From Coriobacteriia bacterium (GTDB taxonomy: Bacteria; Actinomycetota; Coriobacteriia; Coriobacteriales; UMGS124): 64,000 nt of DNA. The translations under genes and the position numbers were made by a program. Location of the stretch: contig JAGZEG010000001.1 of assembly GCA_018368455.1 (NCBI GenBank), positions 1-64,000 on the forward strand, in the 5' to 3' direction. The notes below the pieces were generated by a model. That model did not search any database, had not been told where the DNA came from, and saw nothing but the letters and a program-made list of their open reading frames with translations. The stretch's first letter is position 1, and the number at the start of each line of letters is the position of its first letter. Shown here piece after piece: positions 1 through 8,544 of the stretch.

Positions 1-17
1 ATAGTATCTCCTCGCAC

Positions 18-93
18 GCGGACATGGCTCAGTTGGTAGAGCACAACCTTGCCAAGGTTGGGGTCGCGGGTTCGAGTCCCGTTGTCCGCTCCA
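18..93 (+). tRNA. tRNA-Gly (anticodon GCC)
   Basis: A full cloverleaf folds. The acceptor arms GCGGACA (18-24) and TGTCCGC (83-89) pair. The anticodon stem CAACC/GGTTG encloses loop TTGCCAA with anticodon GCC at 51-53. The T loop is TTCGAGT. The discriminator is T and CCA is encoded at 91-93. Confidence 0.97.
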
Positions 94-103
94 TGCTTAC
101 TCA

Positions 104-131
104 GGGGCCGGTGAAAACCGGCCCTCTTTTT
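104..131 (+). terminator. Rho-independent terminator after tRNA-Gly
   Basis: Perfect 8-bp stem GGGCCGGT/ACCGGCCC around a GAAA loop, followed by a run of T from 127. It separates the two tRNA genes. Confidence 0.85.
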
Positions 132-138
132 CAAGCGT

Positions 139-212
139 GGCGACGTCGCCAAGTGGTAAGGCAGAGGCCTGCAAAGCCTTTACCCCCGGTTCGAATCCGG
201 GCGTCGCCTCCA
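139..212 (+). tRNA. tRNA-Cys (anticodon GCA)
   Basis: Acceptor arms GGCGACG (139-145) and CGTCGCC (202-208) pair. The anticodon stem GAGGC/GCCTT encloses loop CTGCAAA with anticodon GCA at 171-173. The T loop is TTCGAAT and CCA is encoded at 210-212. Confidence 0.97.
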
Positions 213-221
213 GATTATGAC

Positions 222-254
222 AGAGCCTCCTGCCGTTGGCGGGAGGCTCTTTTC
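222..254 (+). terminator. Rho-independent terminator after tRNA-Cys
   Basis: Stem AGAGCCTCC (222-230) pairs with GGAGGCTCT (242-250), followed by TTTT. It ends the tRNA-Cys transcript. Confidence 0.85.
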
Positions 255-430
255 GTTATGCAACCTTGTTCGAGTCCACTCTCCACGTGCTTGAGATACG
301 GTAAAATTGCTCCTCGCTTTGCCGCCGAGCTGCATGAAGGACTCTCGCGCAGGGGATACGATATCCATGCGCGGTTTCTGCGGGGCTTGGCGTGGGGCTG
401 CGCATGTCCGTAGGTATCCACCGCAATCGA

Positions 431-1324
431 ATGGAGACACCACCGTTGTTCGCAGAGCTTGCCGTTGCGTTCTCGTCGCCCGAGGCGATCATCCAGCTGT
501 TGATGCTCGTGTTCCTCGAGATCATCCTCGGCATCGACAACATCGTGTTCATTTCGATCACCTCTGACCGCCTGCCTGTCAAGCAGCAGCACATAGGTCG
601 TCGCCTCGGCCTCGCCGCTGCCATGGTCACGCGTATCTGCCTGCTGTTCACGCTGGGCTGGATCATGCACCTCACGAAGCCGCTGTTCCAGGTAGGCCCC
701 GTCGAGGTCACGGGCAAGGGCATCATCCTGCTTGTCGGTGGTATCTACCTTATCTACAAGGGTGTCACGGAGATCCGCGAGATGCTTGCTCTCACGGAGG
801 AGCGCGAGCGTCACGGCCATCCCGACCACAAGCCCAAGCCCCCGCTGGGTCTTGCCCAGGCCGTCGCCACGATCGCTGCGATGGACGTCGTGTTCTCGCT
901 TGACTCCGTCATCACGGCTGTCGGCATGGTCGACCACGTCATCATCGCTGCCATCGCCATCGTCATCGCCATCATCTTCATGATGGCCTGCGCCGACATC
1001 GTGTCCGACTTCATCAACAAGAACCCGCAGATCAAGCTGCTGGCTCTGTTCTTCATCCTCACGATTGGCCTGCTGCTCGTCGTCGAGTTCTTCGGCTTCG
1101 AGGAGGTCGCGGGCATGGAGATCAAGTGGTTCGTGTACATCGCCATGTTCTTCTCGCTCATGGTCACGCTGCTGCAGATGCGCTACCAGCACAACCTTGA
1201 CGCCATGCATGCCGAGATCGCCGAGCACAAGGAGGCTCTGGCTTCCGGCGACGCAGACGCCCACGCCAAGGAGGCCGAGCGCCTGGCCGCCCTCAAGGAG
1301 GCCGAGGAGCTGCGCAACAAGTAA
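431..1324 (+). CDS. TerC family integral membrane protein
   Basis: Predicted 297-residue polytopic membrane protein of the TerC family, whose members are linked to metal ion export or metalation of secreted proteins. Two family signatures with intramembrane acidic residues are visible: GIDN in the first helix region and SLDS near the middle. About seven hydrophobic segments follow one another. The C-terminus is a charged, Ala/Glu/Lys-rich helix of about 40 residues that should lie in the cytoplasm. The start is uncertain: ATG 431 puts the first helix at the usual distance, but in-frame GTG 392 and ATG 404 are alternatives and none has a strong ribosome binding site. The gene stands alone between the tRNA terminators and its own terminator. 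The exact substrate cannot be read from sequence. Confidence 0.85.
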   Translation: METPPLFAELAVAFSSPEAIIQLLMLVFLEIILGIDNIVFISITSDRLPVKQQHIGRRLGLAAAMVTRICLLFTLGWIMHLTKPLFQVGPVEVTGKGIILLVGGIYLIYKGVTEIREMLALTEERERHGHPDHKPKPPLGLAQAVATIAAMDVVFSLDSVITAVGMVDHVIIAAIAIVIAIIFMMACADIVSDFINKNPQIKLLALFFILTIGLLLVVEFFGFEEVAGMEIKWFVYIAMFFSLMVTLLQMRYQHNLDAMHAEIAEHKEALASGDADAHAKEAERLAALKEAEELRNK

Positions 1325-1347
1325 CCCGCTTCGAAGAAGCAGGATGT

Positions 1348-1386
1348 GGGGGCGTCGCCCAGGAGAGCGGCGCCCCCGTTTTGTTT
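1348..1386 (+). terminator. Terminator after terC-like gene
   Basis: GGGGGCG at 1348 pairs with the CGCCCCC around 1370-1376 in an imperfect hairpin, followed by GTTTTGTTTT. It lies 24 bases after the stop codon. Confidence 0.7.
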
Positions 1387-1477
1387 TCTGGCTGTAGGAC
1401 GCGGGGTGTCCGGCCGGCCTATCCGTTGGGTATGGCTGCGCATGCTGGGATGCTGCGAGTAGTTGCACTATACGGAC

Positions 1478-1518
1478 GGCGCCCCGAACCTGTAGGTGAG
1501 GTTCGGGGCGCCGTTTTT
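1478..1518 (+). terminator. Second, strong plus-strand terminator
   Basis: A 13-bp perfect stem GGCGCCCCGAACC (1478-1490) / GGTTCGGGGCGCC (1500-1512) is followed by TTTTT. It lies in the convergent gap between the terC-like gene and the minus-strand lipid-kinase-like gene, and the T run points rightward. Confidence 0.85.
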
Positions 1519-1612
1519 ATCAAGGCGGGTGCGAAGGCGGCGCATCCCACGGCAGGGAAAACACACCTCATGTGGAGCGAGCACTGTGGAGTGCGATATG
1601 AATGCGGGCTGC

Positions 1613-2533
1613 CTATCGGTCGGCACGCTTGCCAAGCGGGGAGAGCGCGTCGACGAATGTCGTGAGGCCGCCGGGCAGGGCGCGAACGGTGAACGGCGTC
1701 GTTGCGCCCTCGATGACCTCACCGTCGAACTGCATGGGCAGGGGAGGGTCGCAGCTGATCGTCGCCTGGCGCACCCGGTGGATCTCGACGGCGTCTTCGG
1801 CGACGCCCTGGCCGAGAACGGCGCCGAGCATGACGGGCAGGAGCTGCACGGGGCGGTTTGCCTTGACGATGACGAGGTCGATGAGGCCGTCCTGGGGGTT
1901 GGAGCCGGGGATGATCTCGATGCCGGGGTTGATGGCGCCCCAGACGCCTGCCAGCACGCAGATGCCGTCGGCCTCCGCCGGCTTTCCGTCGAGCTCCATC
2001 GTGAGGTGCGAGCAGGGGGAGTTTGCGCTGCCCAGCGCGGCGAGATAGTAGCTGAACTGCCCAAACGTCTGCTTGAGCGGCTGGGACCCGCGCATGATGT
2101 CCGCGTCAAAGCCTGCACCCGCCATCGTGAGGAAGCCGCACGACCGGTCGGTGCCCTGGGCGTCTCGATAGCTGAGCTCTCCCATGTCGAGTTGGACGCG
2201 CGTGCCCGAGCGTAGCGTCTGTGCCAGGGCCGCCGGCTCGCATGCGTTGCCGATGTTGTTGGCAAGCAGGTTGGCCGTGCCGGAGGGGAGCACGAGAACG
2301 GGCACTCCGGTGTCGCGCACGGCGTAGGCGACGCGCGCGACGGTGCCGTCTCCGCCCGAGGCGACGACGGCGTCAAACGACGCGGCATCGGAGGCGAGCT
2401 GCTGAGTGTCGACGCCCTCGGACGTCGTGCGCACGACGAACTCGTCGGAAGGGCCCAGCGCGCTGCGCATGAACGAGAAGACGTCCTCGCCGTGGTGACC
2501 CGAGGCCGGGTTATGGATGATGAGCGTCCTCAT
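1613..2533 (-). CDS. Diacylglycerol kinase/YegS-type lipid kinase family protein
   Basis: Predicted 306-residue cytosolic or membrane-associated kinase of the DAGK/NAD-kinase-like fold. The ATP-binding signature GGDGT follows a typical N-terminal RTLIIHNPASG strand, and a second lipid-kinase region (GFDADIM, PQDGLIDLVIV) is present. The C-terminus ends in the beta-rich domain (QFDGEVIEG) typical of the family. The ATG at 2533 is preceded by GGAAGG seven bases upstream, which is preferred over an in-frame ATG nine codons earlier. Family members phosphorylate diacylglycerol or related lipids to recycle phospholipid head-group turnover products. The substrate here is inferred only. Monocistronic, divergent from the RNase D gene. 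Confidence 0.85.
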   Translation of the reverse strand: MRTLIIHNPASGHHGEDVFSFMRSALGPSDEFVVRTTSEGVDTQQLASDAASFDAVVASGGDGTVARVAYAVRDTGVPVLVLPSGTANLLANNIGNACEPAALAQTLRSGTRVQLDMGELSYRDAQGTDRSCGFLTMAGAGFDADIMRGSQPLKQTFGQFSYYLAALGSANSPCSHLTMELDGKPAEADGICVLAGVWGAINPGIEIIPGSNPQDGLIDLVIVKANRPVQLLPVMLGAVLGQGVAEDAVEIHRVRQATISCDPPLPMQFDGEVIEGATTPFTVRALPGGLTTFVDALSPLGKRADR

Positions 2534-2622
2534 GTCTTGCCTTCCACTTGGCGCGTGCACAAACGTATGATTAGGCCGACTTCTATTGTACCCGCCCCGA
2601 GATGTTTGCCAGGAGTTATCAG

Positions 2623-3753
2623 GTGCTCATTACCACTGACGACCAGCTGGAAGCCTTCGTCGAGCGCGCGCTGCGCTCCGAGGTGCTCGCCATCGACACG
2701 GAGTTCATGCGCGAGAAGACGTACAGTCCCCGCCTGTGCCTGCTGCAGATGGGTACGGACGACGAGCAGGTCGCCGTCGACCCGTTCTGCGTCCGCAGCG
2801 TCGAGCCACTGCGAGTGCTGTTCAGCGACCCCTCGATCACGAAGGTGCTCCACGCCTGCTCGCAGGACATGGAGGTCATCCTCCAGTACTGCGGCGTGCT
2901 GCCGCGCCCGCTGTTCGACACGCAGATCGCGGCCGGCTTTCTCGGCGACCAGCACCAGATCGGTTACGGGCCGCTCGTCGAGGAGTACACGGGCGTCTCG
3001 CTGCCCAAGACGGAGTCGCTGACGGACTGGACGCGCCGCCCGCTCGACGCCGCCCAGCTCGAGTACGCCCTGGACGACGTACGCTATCTGCCGCGCATCT
3101 GGCGCGAGATGCGCGAGCGCCTCGAGCGCAACGGCCGGCTCTCGTGGCTCGAGCCGGAGTTCGCCCACGCGAGCGACCCGGCCACGTACCGCCACGACCC
3201 GCGCGAGGCATTCCGTCGCGTGAAGCACGTCGGCTCTCTGTCGCGCCGCCAGCTTGCCGTGGCCCGCGAGGTCGCCGCCTGGCGCGACGAGCGCGCCCGC
3301 GAGCTCGACCGGCCTCGCCGCTGGGTGCTCGCCGACGAGATACTCGTCGAGGTGTCGCGGCGCACGCCTACGTCGACGGGCCAGCTCGCGCGCATCCGCG
3401 GCATGGACGGCGTCGCGTCGGGCGACCAGGCGCGCATCCTCGCCGCCGTGCGCCGCGGCCTGGACTGCCCTCCCGACGCTTGCCCCGAGGTCGAGCATCG
3501 CGTTCGCCCCTCCGCAGACCAGGAGAGCGTCTGTGACCTCATGTACGCGCTGACTCGCATGGTGGCAGAGCGGGAGCGCATGTCCTCCTCGCTGCTTGCG
3601 TCGCGCGATGATCTCGTGCGCTACCTGCTCGACCGACAGAGCTCGCCCGTCGCGCACGGGTGGCGCGCCGACCTGCTCGGCGGCCAGCTCGACGACCTGC
3701 TCGAGGGACGCCTCGGCCTTACGGTCAAGGGCGGGCGCGTCGAGCTTCTGTAG
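2623..3753 (+). CDS. rnd: Ribonuclease D (DEDDy exonuclease with HRDC domain)
   Basis: Predicted 376-residue 3'-5' exoribonuclease, the type that trims tRNA and other stable RNA precursors. The three exonuclease motifs are in order: AIDTEF (Exo I, Asp and Glu metal ligands), HACSQDMEV (Exo II) and YALDDVRYL (Exo III, Tyr and Asp of the DEDDy class). An HRDC-type helical domain with the ELDRPRRWVLADE signature follows in the middle of the protein, and a second helical region completes the C-terminus. The start is GTG 2623, because AGGAG at 2611-2615 lies seven bases before it. An upstream in-frame ATG at 2602 has no ribosome binding site. Length is close to the E. coli enzyme. Confidence 0.92.
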   Translation: MLITTDDQLEAFVERALRSEVLAIDTEFMREKTYSPRLCLLQMGTDDEQVAVDPFCVRSVEPLRVLFSDPSITKVLHACSQDMEVILQYCGVLPRPLFDTQIAAGFLGDQHQIGYGPLVEEYTGVSLPKTESLTDWTRRPLDAAQLEYALDDVRYLPRIWREMRERLERNGRLSWLEPEFAHASDPATYRHDPREAFRRVKHVGSLSRRQLAVAREVAAWRDERARELDRPRRWVLADEILVEVSRRTPTSTGQLARIRGMDGVASGDQARILAAVRRGLDCPPDACPEVEHRVRPSADQESVCDLMYALTRMVAERERMSSSLLASRDDLVRYLLDRQSSPVAHGWRADLLGGQLDDLLEGRLGLTVKGGRVELL

Positions 3754-3836
3754 GCAGGGCTGCCCTGGGTGCCCGGTGAGGGCCAGGCTCGCTGCTGTGG
3801 TCTGACCTGGGCATCCATCGCACGTTCACACATTTT

Positions 3837-3852
3837 GCGTACAGGTGTTCGA
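3837..3852 (+). promoter_or_regulatory. Candidate LexA (SOS) box
   Basis: The 16-mer GCGTACAGGTGTTCGA matches the Gram-positive/actinobacterial SOS core CGAAC-N4-GTTCG at 9 of 10 positions, with the right half-site perfect. It lies 112 bases before the YugP-like gene and so upstream of the yugP-xseA-xseB cluster. Recognition is by eye. Confidence 0.4.
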
Positions 3853-3964
3853 TATTCTGAAGCTGGGTATAAGAGCGTAAACGAGTCGCCCGCGTGCGGG
3901 GCCGGGCGCGCTATCCAAGGGGACGCGCGCTTACGGCTCACATCGGGCACGTAACGGAGGACAG

Positions 3965-4669
3965 ATGGAAACGTACCTGCTCGGATCGATGGGTGGCTTC
4001 AGCATCTCGTATATCGGGCTCATCGTCGTGTCGCTCGTGCTTGGCCTGGGCACGCAGTTCTACATCAGGCACACGTACAACAAGTGGTCGAAGGTCGGTG
4101 TCTCGTCGGGCAAGACGGGCGCCCAGGTTGCTCGCCGCATGCTCGACGGCGAGGGGCTGGGCAACGTGCCCATCCGCCCCAACGGCGGAGACGACTTGTC
4201 CGACTACTACGACCCGCGCAGCAACGCCCTCTACCTCTCGGGCTCCAGCGAGCACGGCAACTCAGTCGCGAGCATGGCCGTCGCGTGCCACGAGGCGGGT
4301 CACGCCGTGCAGCACGCGCATAACTACATGCCGGCGCGCGTGCGTGGTGCCATCGTGCCGCTCGTGAACATCGGCTCGCAGGCGTGGATGCTCGTGCTGC
4401 TTGCGGGTATGGTCATGAACTTCTCGGGCCTCATCACGCTCGGCATCGTGCTGTTCGCGTTCGTCGTCGTGTTCCAGCTCGTGACGCTGCCCGTCGAGTT
4501 CGACGCCTCGCGTCGCGCGCTTGTCTACATCAACGAGTCCGGCGTCACGAACGAGGAGGCCCGCGGCGCCCGCCAGATGCTGACGGCAGCCGCCCTGACG
4601 TACGTCGCCGCCGCCCTGACGTCCATCCTGCAGCTGCTCTACCTGCTGCAGCAGAACCGCGACGAGTAA
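3965..4669 (+). CDS. YugP-type zinc metallopeptidase, membrane protein
   Basis: Predicted 234-residue membrane protein of the neutral zinc metallopeptidase family (YugP, PF04298). A first membrane helix (residues about 12-35) is followed by a soluble segment and the zinc-binding motif CHEAGHAVQHA, where two His and a Glu form the catalytic site. Two or three further hydrophobic segments follow, ending with LQLLYLLQQ. GGAGG lies just upstream of the ATG. The gene is 12 bases before xseA, so it probably shares its transcript and any control by the possible LexA box upstream. The physiological substrate is not known for the family. Confidence 0.85.
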   Translation: METYLLGSMGGFSISYIGLIVVSLVLGLGTQFYIRHTYNKWSKVGVSSGKTGAQVARRMLDGEGLGNVPIRPNGGDDLSDYYDPRSNALYLSGSSEHGNSVASMAVACHEAGHAVQHAHNYMPARVRGAIVPLVNIGSQAWMLVLLAGMVMNFSGLITLGIVLFAFVVVFQLVTLPVEFDASRRALVYINESGVTNEEARGARQMLTAAALTYVAAALTSILQLLYLLQQNRDE

Positions 4670-4681
4670 GCGGATCCCGCA

Positions 4682-6172
4682 ATGGCCTGGAACCTGACTG
4701 GTACCGCACGCGACGCCCGCGCCTCCCACAGAGGCGCGGGCGCCCACATGTCCGGGGGAGCGTTGGCAGCCGGCAGCCTGTTTGATGACGAGGCGCTTTC
4801 GGGCGACGCGGGTGAAGACGCCTCCGAGGAGGGCGGCGCGCGCTCCCGGGCGCTCACGGTGAGCGAGGCCATGGCGTGCGCGAAGGGCGCGCTCGAGGAG
4901 CACGTGCTCGTCGTGGAGGGCGAGGTCTCGGAGTTCAACGACAAACCGGGCTACAAGGCTGCTTACTTCACCGTCGCCGACGCGTCATGCCCCATGGCGT
5001 GCATGATGTGGCGCAGCGCGTACGTCAAGAGCGGCGTGTCGCTGCGCGTGGGCCAGCGCGTGCGCGTCACGGGGCGCTTCACCGTGTACGCTCCGAAGGG
5101 GCGCATGCAGTTTTCCGTGCTGCGCCTCGCTCTCGCTGGCGAGGGCGAGCTGCGCGAGCGAGTTGCCCGCCTTGCGCGCAGACTCGAGGCCGAGGGGCTC
5201 ATGGACCCGGCCTACAAGCGGCCCATCCCGTCGTTTTGCCAGCGCGTCGCCGTCGTGACGTCGCCGCGCGGCAAGGTCGTGCACGACGTCATCCGCACGC
5301 TGCGCCGGCGTAACCCCCTCGTCGAGCTGCTCGTGTGCGGCGTGGCCGTCGAGGGCGCTGACGCCCCGGAGCGGATCCGCGAGGGCCTGGCCGTCGCTGC
5401 GGAGGCGCGCCCCGACGTCATCCTGCTCGTGCGTGGCGGCGGCTCGTACGAGGACCTCATGCCGTTCAACGACGAGTCCGTGGCTCGCGCCGTCGCGGAG
5501 AGCCCGGTGCCCGTCGTGACCGGCATCGGCCACGAGCCCGACACGACGATCTGCGACATGGTTGCCGACCTGCGACGCTCGACGCCCACGGCGGCGGCCG
5601 AGTCCGTCGCGCCCACATGTGGCGAGCTGTCTGCCGTACTTGACGCCCAGGCGGGGCGTCTGGCGGGCGCGCTCGGGGCCGAGCTCGACCGGCGACGTCG
5701 CGCGCTTGACGCCCTGGCTTCGCGCCCGGCGCTCGCGCGTCCCGTCGCAGCGATCGTCACGCCACTAGCGCGCGACCTCGACCTCGCGCACGACCGCCTC
5801 ATGCGCGCCATTCCCGACGCGCTCGTGTCTCGCCGCACGGGCCTCGACGCGGCCGGCGACCGCCTCGTGCGTGTCGGCGCCGGCCTCGTTCGCCCGCACC
5901 ACGCCAGCGTGGCTCTCGCGTCCCAGCGCCTGTCCGCCGCCGGCACCGCGCTGCTGTCTGAGCCGCGACGCATGCTCGCCGTGCAGGCGGGCCGGCTCGA
6001 CGCGCTGTCGCCGCTGGCCGTCATCGCGCGCGGCTATGCGATGGCAACGGACGGGGCGGGCCATGTCGTGAGCTCCGTCGAGGCCGTTGCGCCGGGCGAC
6101 CGTCTTGACGTGCGCGTGTCCGACGGCACGCTTGCGTGTCGCGTCGAGTCCTCCTCTGCCGCTTCGACCTAA
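4682..6172 (+). CDS. xseA: Exodeoxyribonuclease VII large subunit
   Basis: Predicted 496-residue large subunit of exonuclease VII, which degrades single-stranded DNA from both ends and acts in repair. The N-terminal OB-fold (around ALTVSEAMACAKGALEEHV onward) is followed by the catalytic domain, with RGGGSYEDL, then GIGHEPDTT and the DLRRSTPTAAAE signature, then long coiled helices. The protein has about 55 extra residues before the OB-fold. An in-frame ATG at 4748 would shorten them. The stretch between the two starts contains a perfect 11-bp hairpin (4715-4725 with 4731-4741, loop CCACA), so the upper start is uncertain. xseB follows 78 bases later. Confidence 0.9.
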   Translation: MAWNLTGTARDARASHRGAGAHMSGGALAAGSLFDDEALSGDAGEDASEEGGARSRALTVSEAMACAKGALEEHVLVVEGEVSEFNDKPGYKAAYFTVADASCPMACMMWRSAYVKSGVSLRVGQRVRVTGRFTVYAPKGRMQFSVLRLALAGEGELRERVARLARRLEAEGLMDPAYKRPIPSFCQRVAVVTSPRGKVVHDVIRTLRRRNPLVELLVCGVAVEGADAPERIREGLAVAAEARPDVILLVRGGGSYEDLMPFNDESVARAVAESPVPVVTGIGHEPDTTICDMVADLRRSTPTAAAESVAPTCGELSAVLDAQAGRLAGALGAELDRRRRALDALASRPALARPVAAIVTPLARDLDLAHDRLMRAIPDALVSRRTGLDAAGDRLVRVGAGLVRPHHASVALASQRLSAAGTALLSEPRRMLAVQAGRLDALSPLAVIARGYAMATDGAGHVVSSVEAVAPGDRLDVRVSDGTLACRVESSSAAST

Positions 6173-6250
6173 CCCCTGCGCGCCACCTGCCTGCTTTTCG
6201 GCAGGTCGACTGCAGCGCCTCGCCAACCGCGTCTTGCTAAGGAGAGTCCC

Positions 6251-6505
6251 ATGCCCAAGAAGGCTTCCGCCCCAACCCCCGCCGACCTGACGTACCAGCA
6301 GGCGAGCGCCGAGCTCGAGACAATCATCCGCTCGCTGGAGTCCAATCAGCTTGAGCTCGAGGAGAGCCTCGACCAGTACCAGCGCGGCGTCGAGCTGCTT
6401 GCCGAGCTACGCACGCGCCTCGCTACGGCGGAGCAGCGCGTCGAGGCTCTCATGGGTGAAATCGAGCCTGAGGATGACGAGACGCGCGACACAACGCTGA
6501 GCTAG
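6251..6505 (+). CDS. xseB: Exodeoxyribonuclease VII small subunit
   Basis: Predicted 84-residue small subunit. The typical two-helix pattern is clear: TYQQASAELETIIRSLES, then LELEESLDQYQRGVELL. The rest is a helical arm with an acidic tail. A ribosome binding site AAGGAG lies upstream of the ATG. Several copies wrap the coiled-coil region of XseA in the holoenzyme. It follows xseA directly, as expected for the pair. Confidence 0.93.
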   Translation: MPKKASAPTPADLTYQQASAELETIIRSLESNQLELEESLDQYQRGVELLAELRTRLATAEQRVEALMGEIEPEDDETRDTTLS

Positions 6506-6570
6506 ACTGGCGTCGTTCGTCACGGGCCAGCGCAGCGGCCCGCCCTGTCCCGTCCCGCAAAGGAGAACCC

Positions 6571-6915
6571 ATGTCCGACTGCATCTTCTGCAAGATCGCC
6601 CAGCACGAGATCCCGAGCTCTGTCGTGTACGAGAACGACGACTTCATCGCGTTCAACGACCTGAACCCGCAGGCTCCGACGCACGTGCTCGTCGTGCCCA
6701 AGAAGCACTATGCCAACGTGGCCGACAACGTGCCGGCAGAGGTCCTTGGCGGCCTGCTCCAGGCTGCCGTCGAGGTTGCGCACGTCACGGGTGTCGACAA
6801 GGAGGGCTTCCGCCTCATCATGAACACGGGCGAGCACGCCGGCCAGACGGTCATGCACCTGCACTGCCACGTGCTCGGCGGCACGAAGATGGGCGAGGGG
6901 CTGCTCGCGGAGTAG
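6571..6915 (+). CDS. HIT family nucleotide-binding protein (Hint-like)
   Basis: Predicted 114-residue purine nucleotide-binding hydrolase of the histidine triad family. It opens with the Zn-type DCIFCKIA motif and closes with the catalytic triad HLHCHVLGG. Length and both motifs match HinT proteins, which hydrolyse phosphoramidate-linked nucleotides such as aminoacyl- or lysyl-AMP. AAAGGAG precedes the ATG. It lies 65 bases after xseB and may be co-transcribed. An 8-bp inverted repeat GCCATCCG/CGGATGGC at 6975-7004 without a T run may be a weak end signal. Confidence 0.93.
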   Translation: MSDCIFCKIAQHEIPSSVVYENDDFIAFNDLNPQAPTHVLVVPKKHYANVADNVPAEVLGGLLQAAVEVAHVTGVDKEGFRLIMNTGEHAGQTVMHLHCHVLGGTKMGEGLLAE

Positions 6916-7136
6916 CCGTCTGCGGCGCTTGCGTGCGCGTTTTGGGCAGACTGCCCTCTCGGGGTTTCCCAGCGGCCATCCGTCGAGCCGCACGGGCGGA
7001 TGGCTTGCCTGCTCGCCTACAATCAAACGCACGGATTTGGGGCGCGTCGGTTCTCCGGCGCGCCCGGCATCTCTGGGGGCATGGCGCAAGAGGCAACTGT
7101 CCCTGCTCCTGTTGACGGCCCGCTCGGAGGACGCCG

Positions 7137-8327
7137 ATGAATGTACTGGTTGTGAACGCAGGCAGCTCGTCGCTCAAGTACCAGCTGCTCAACGTCGAGA
7201 CGCGCGCTGTCATCGCCAAGGGCGCGTGCGAACGCATCGGCGTCGGCGACTCCACGTTTCTCGCCGAGCGCGACGGCCGTGAGACGAACCTGTCGTTGCC
7301 CATCCCCAACCACCGCACGGCCATATCGCTCGTACTCGGCACGCTGCTCTCTGACGAGGAGGACGAGCCGGGCGCCGGGCACGTCATCGACGCCATCGGC
7401 CATCGTATCGTGCACGGCGGCGCCTACTTCGACGACTCGTGCGTCGTCACCGACGACGTGCTCGCCAAGATCGAGGAGATCGCCCCCATGGCGCCGCTGC
7501 ACAACTACGCCGCGGCCTCCGTCATCGAGTCGTGCCGCGAGGTGCTCCCCAGCGTCCCGAACGTCGTCTCGTTCGACACGTCGTTCCATGCGACGATTCC
7601 TGAGGTCGCATACCGCTATGCGCTGCCCGACGACCTCTGCGAGCGGTTCAGCCTGCGTAAGTACGGGTTTCACGGCATATCGCACCGCTACGTTGCCTTG
7701 CAGGTTGACGAGCTCACGGGGGGAGAGGCCCACCGCGTCATCAGCTGCCACCTCGGCAACGGAAGCTCGCTGTGCGCCATCCGCGACGGGCGAGCCGTTG
7801 ACACGACGATGGGGTTCACGCCGCTCGACGGCCTCATGATGGGGACGCGCTGCGGCTCAATCGACCCGGCCGCCGTGACGTACGTGCTCGAGAACTCCGA
7901 GCTCTCGCCGCACGACATGGACACGATCATGAACAAGCGTTCCGGCCTCCTCGCCGTGAGTGGCACGACAAACGACATCCGCGACCTTCTCGACGCCGCC
8001 GACGCGGGTGACGAGCGCGCCCGTCTCGCGCTCGACATGTTCGTCTACCACACGTGCCGCTACGTCGGTGCCATGTGGGCCGTGCTCGGCGGCGCCGACA
8101 CGCTCGTGTTCACGGCGGGCGCGGGCCAGAACTCGCCGGACATCCGCCGCATGGTCGTGGAGCGCCTCGCGCCAAGCATGGGACTCGTGCTCGACGAGCA
8201 GGCAAACGGGCAGCGCCACAAGGAGCCGTGGCTCATCTCCGCTCCCGACTCCAAGCTGCGCATGTATGTCGTCCCTGCCGGCGAGGAGATGATGATCGCC
8301 CTCGACGTCAAGCGCCTGCTGTCGTAG
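7137..8327 (+). CDS. ackA: Acetate kinase
   Basis: Predicted 396-residue acetate kinase, which interconverts acetyl phosphate plus ADP with acetate plus ATP and gives substrate-level ATP in fermentation. The N-terminal NVLVVNAGSSSLKYQL strand, the GHRIVHGG motif, the catalytic-loop HLGNGSS motif, the MGFTPLDGLMMGTRCG signature and the FTAGAGQNSP region are all present in order. Length is typical. The gene converges with pta, an arrangement unlike the usual pta-ackA operon. Confidence 0.97.
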   Translation: MNVLVVNAGSSSLKYQLLNVETRAVIAKGACERIGVGDSTFLAERDGRETNLSLPIPNHRTAISLVLGTLLSDEEDEPGAGHVIDAIGHRIVHGGAYFDDSCVVTDDVLAKIEEIAPMAPLHNYAAASVIESCREVLPSVPNVVSFDTSFHATIPEVAYRYALPDDLCERFSLRKYGFHGISHRYVALQVDELTGGEAHRVISCHLGNGSSLCAIRDGRAVDTTMGFTPLDGLMMGTRCGSIDPAAVTYVLENSELSPHDMDTIMNKRSGLLAVSGTTNDIRDLLDAADAGDERARLALDMFVYHTCRYVGAMWAVLGGADTLVFTAGAGQNSPDIRRMVVERLAPSMGLVLDEQANGQRHKEPWLISAPDSKLRMYVVPAGEEMMIALDVKRLLS

Positions 8328-8470
8328 GGATCCTTCGCGGCGGCCCAGAATCGGGCTCGTGCATGCCTCACGGCGCCTGCCTGTCGCCTCTTTCGGAACT
8401 GACCTGCGGGTTTGTCATCGCGACCGCGCTGCAGCCGTCGCGTTCCCATACACGCCTGGCACTCTCGTCC

Positions 8471-8512
8471 AAAAAGGCGGCCTCGCCGTGCAAGGTGCAC
8501 TGCGGGCCGCCT
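8471..8512 (-). terminator. Terminator of pta (minus strand)
   Basis: GGCGGCC at 8476-8482 pairs with GGGCCGCC at 8504-8511. On the minus strand the hairpin is followed by TTTTT (complement of 8471-8475). It lies just beyond the pta stop codon in the convergent gap with ackA. Confidence 0.75.
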
Positions 8513-8544
8513 CGTGTTCCGGTGTCTTCGCGCGCCGCGCCCTC

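Noticed and set aside
7005..7023. Promoter of ackA with TTGCCT and TACAAT
   Set aside because: The two hexamers are only 7 bases apart, and no -35 was found at 16-18 bases.
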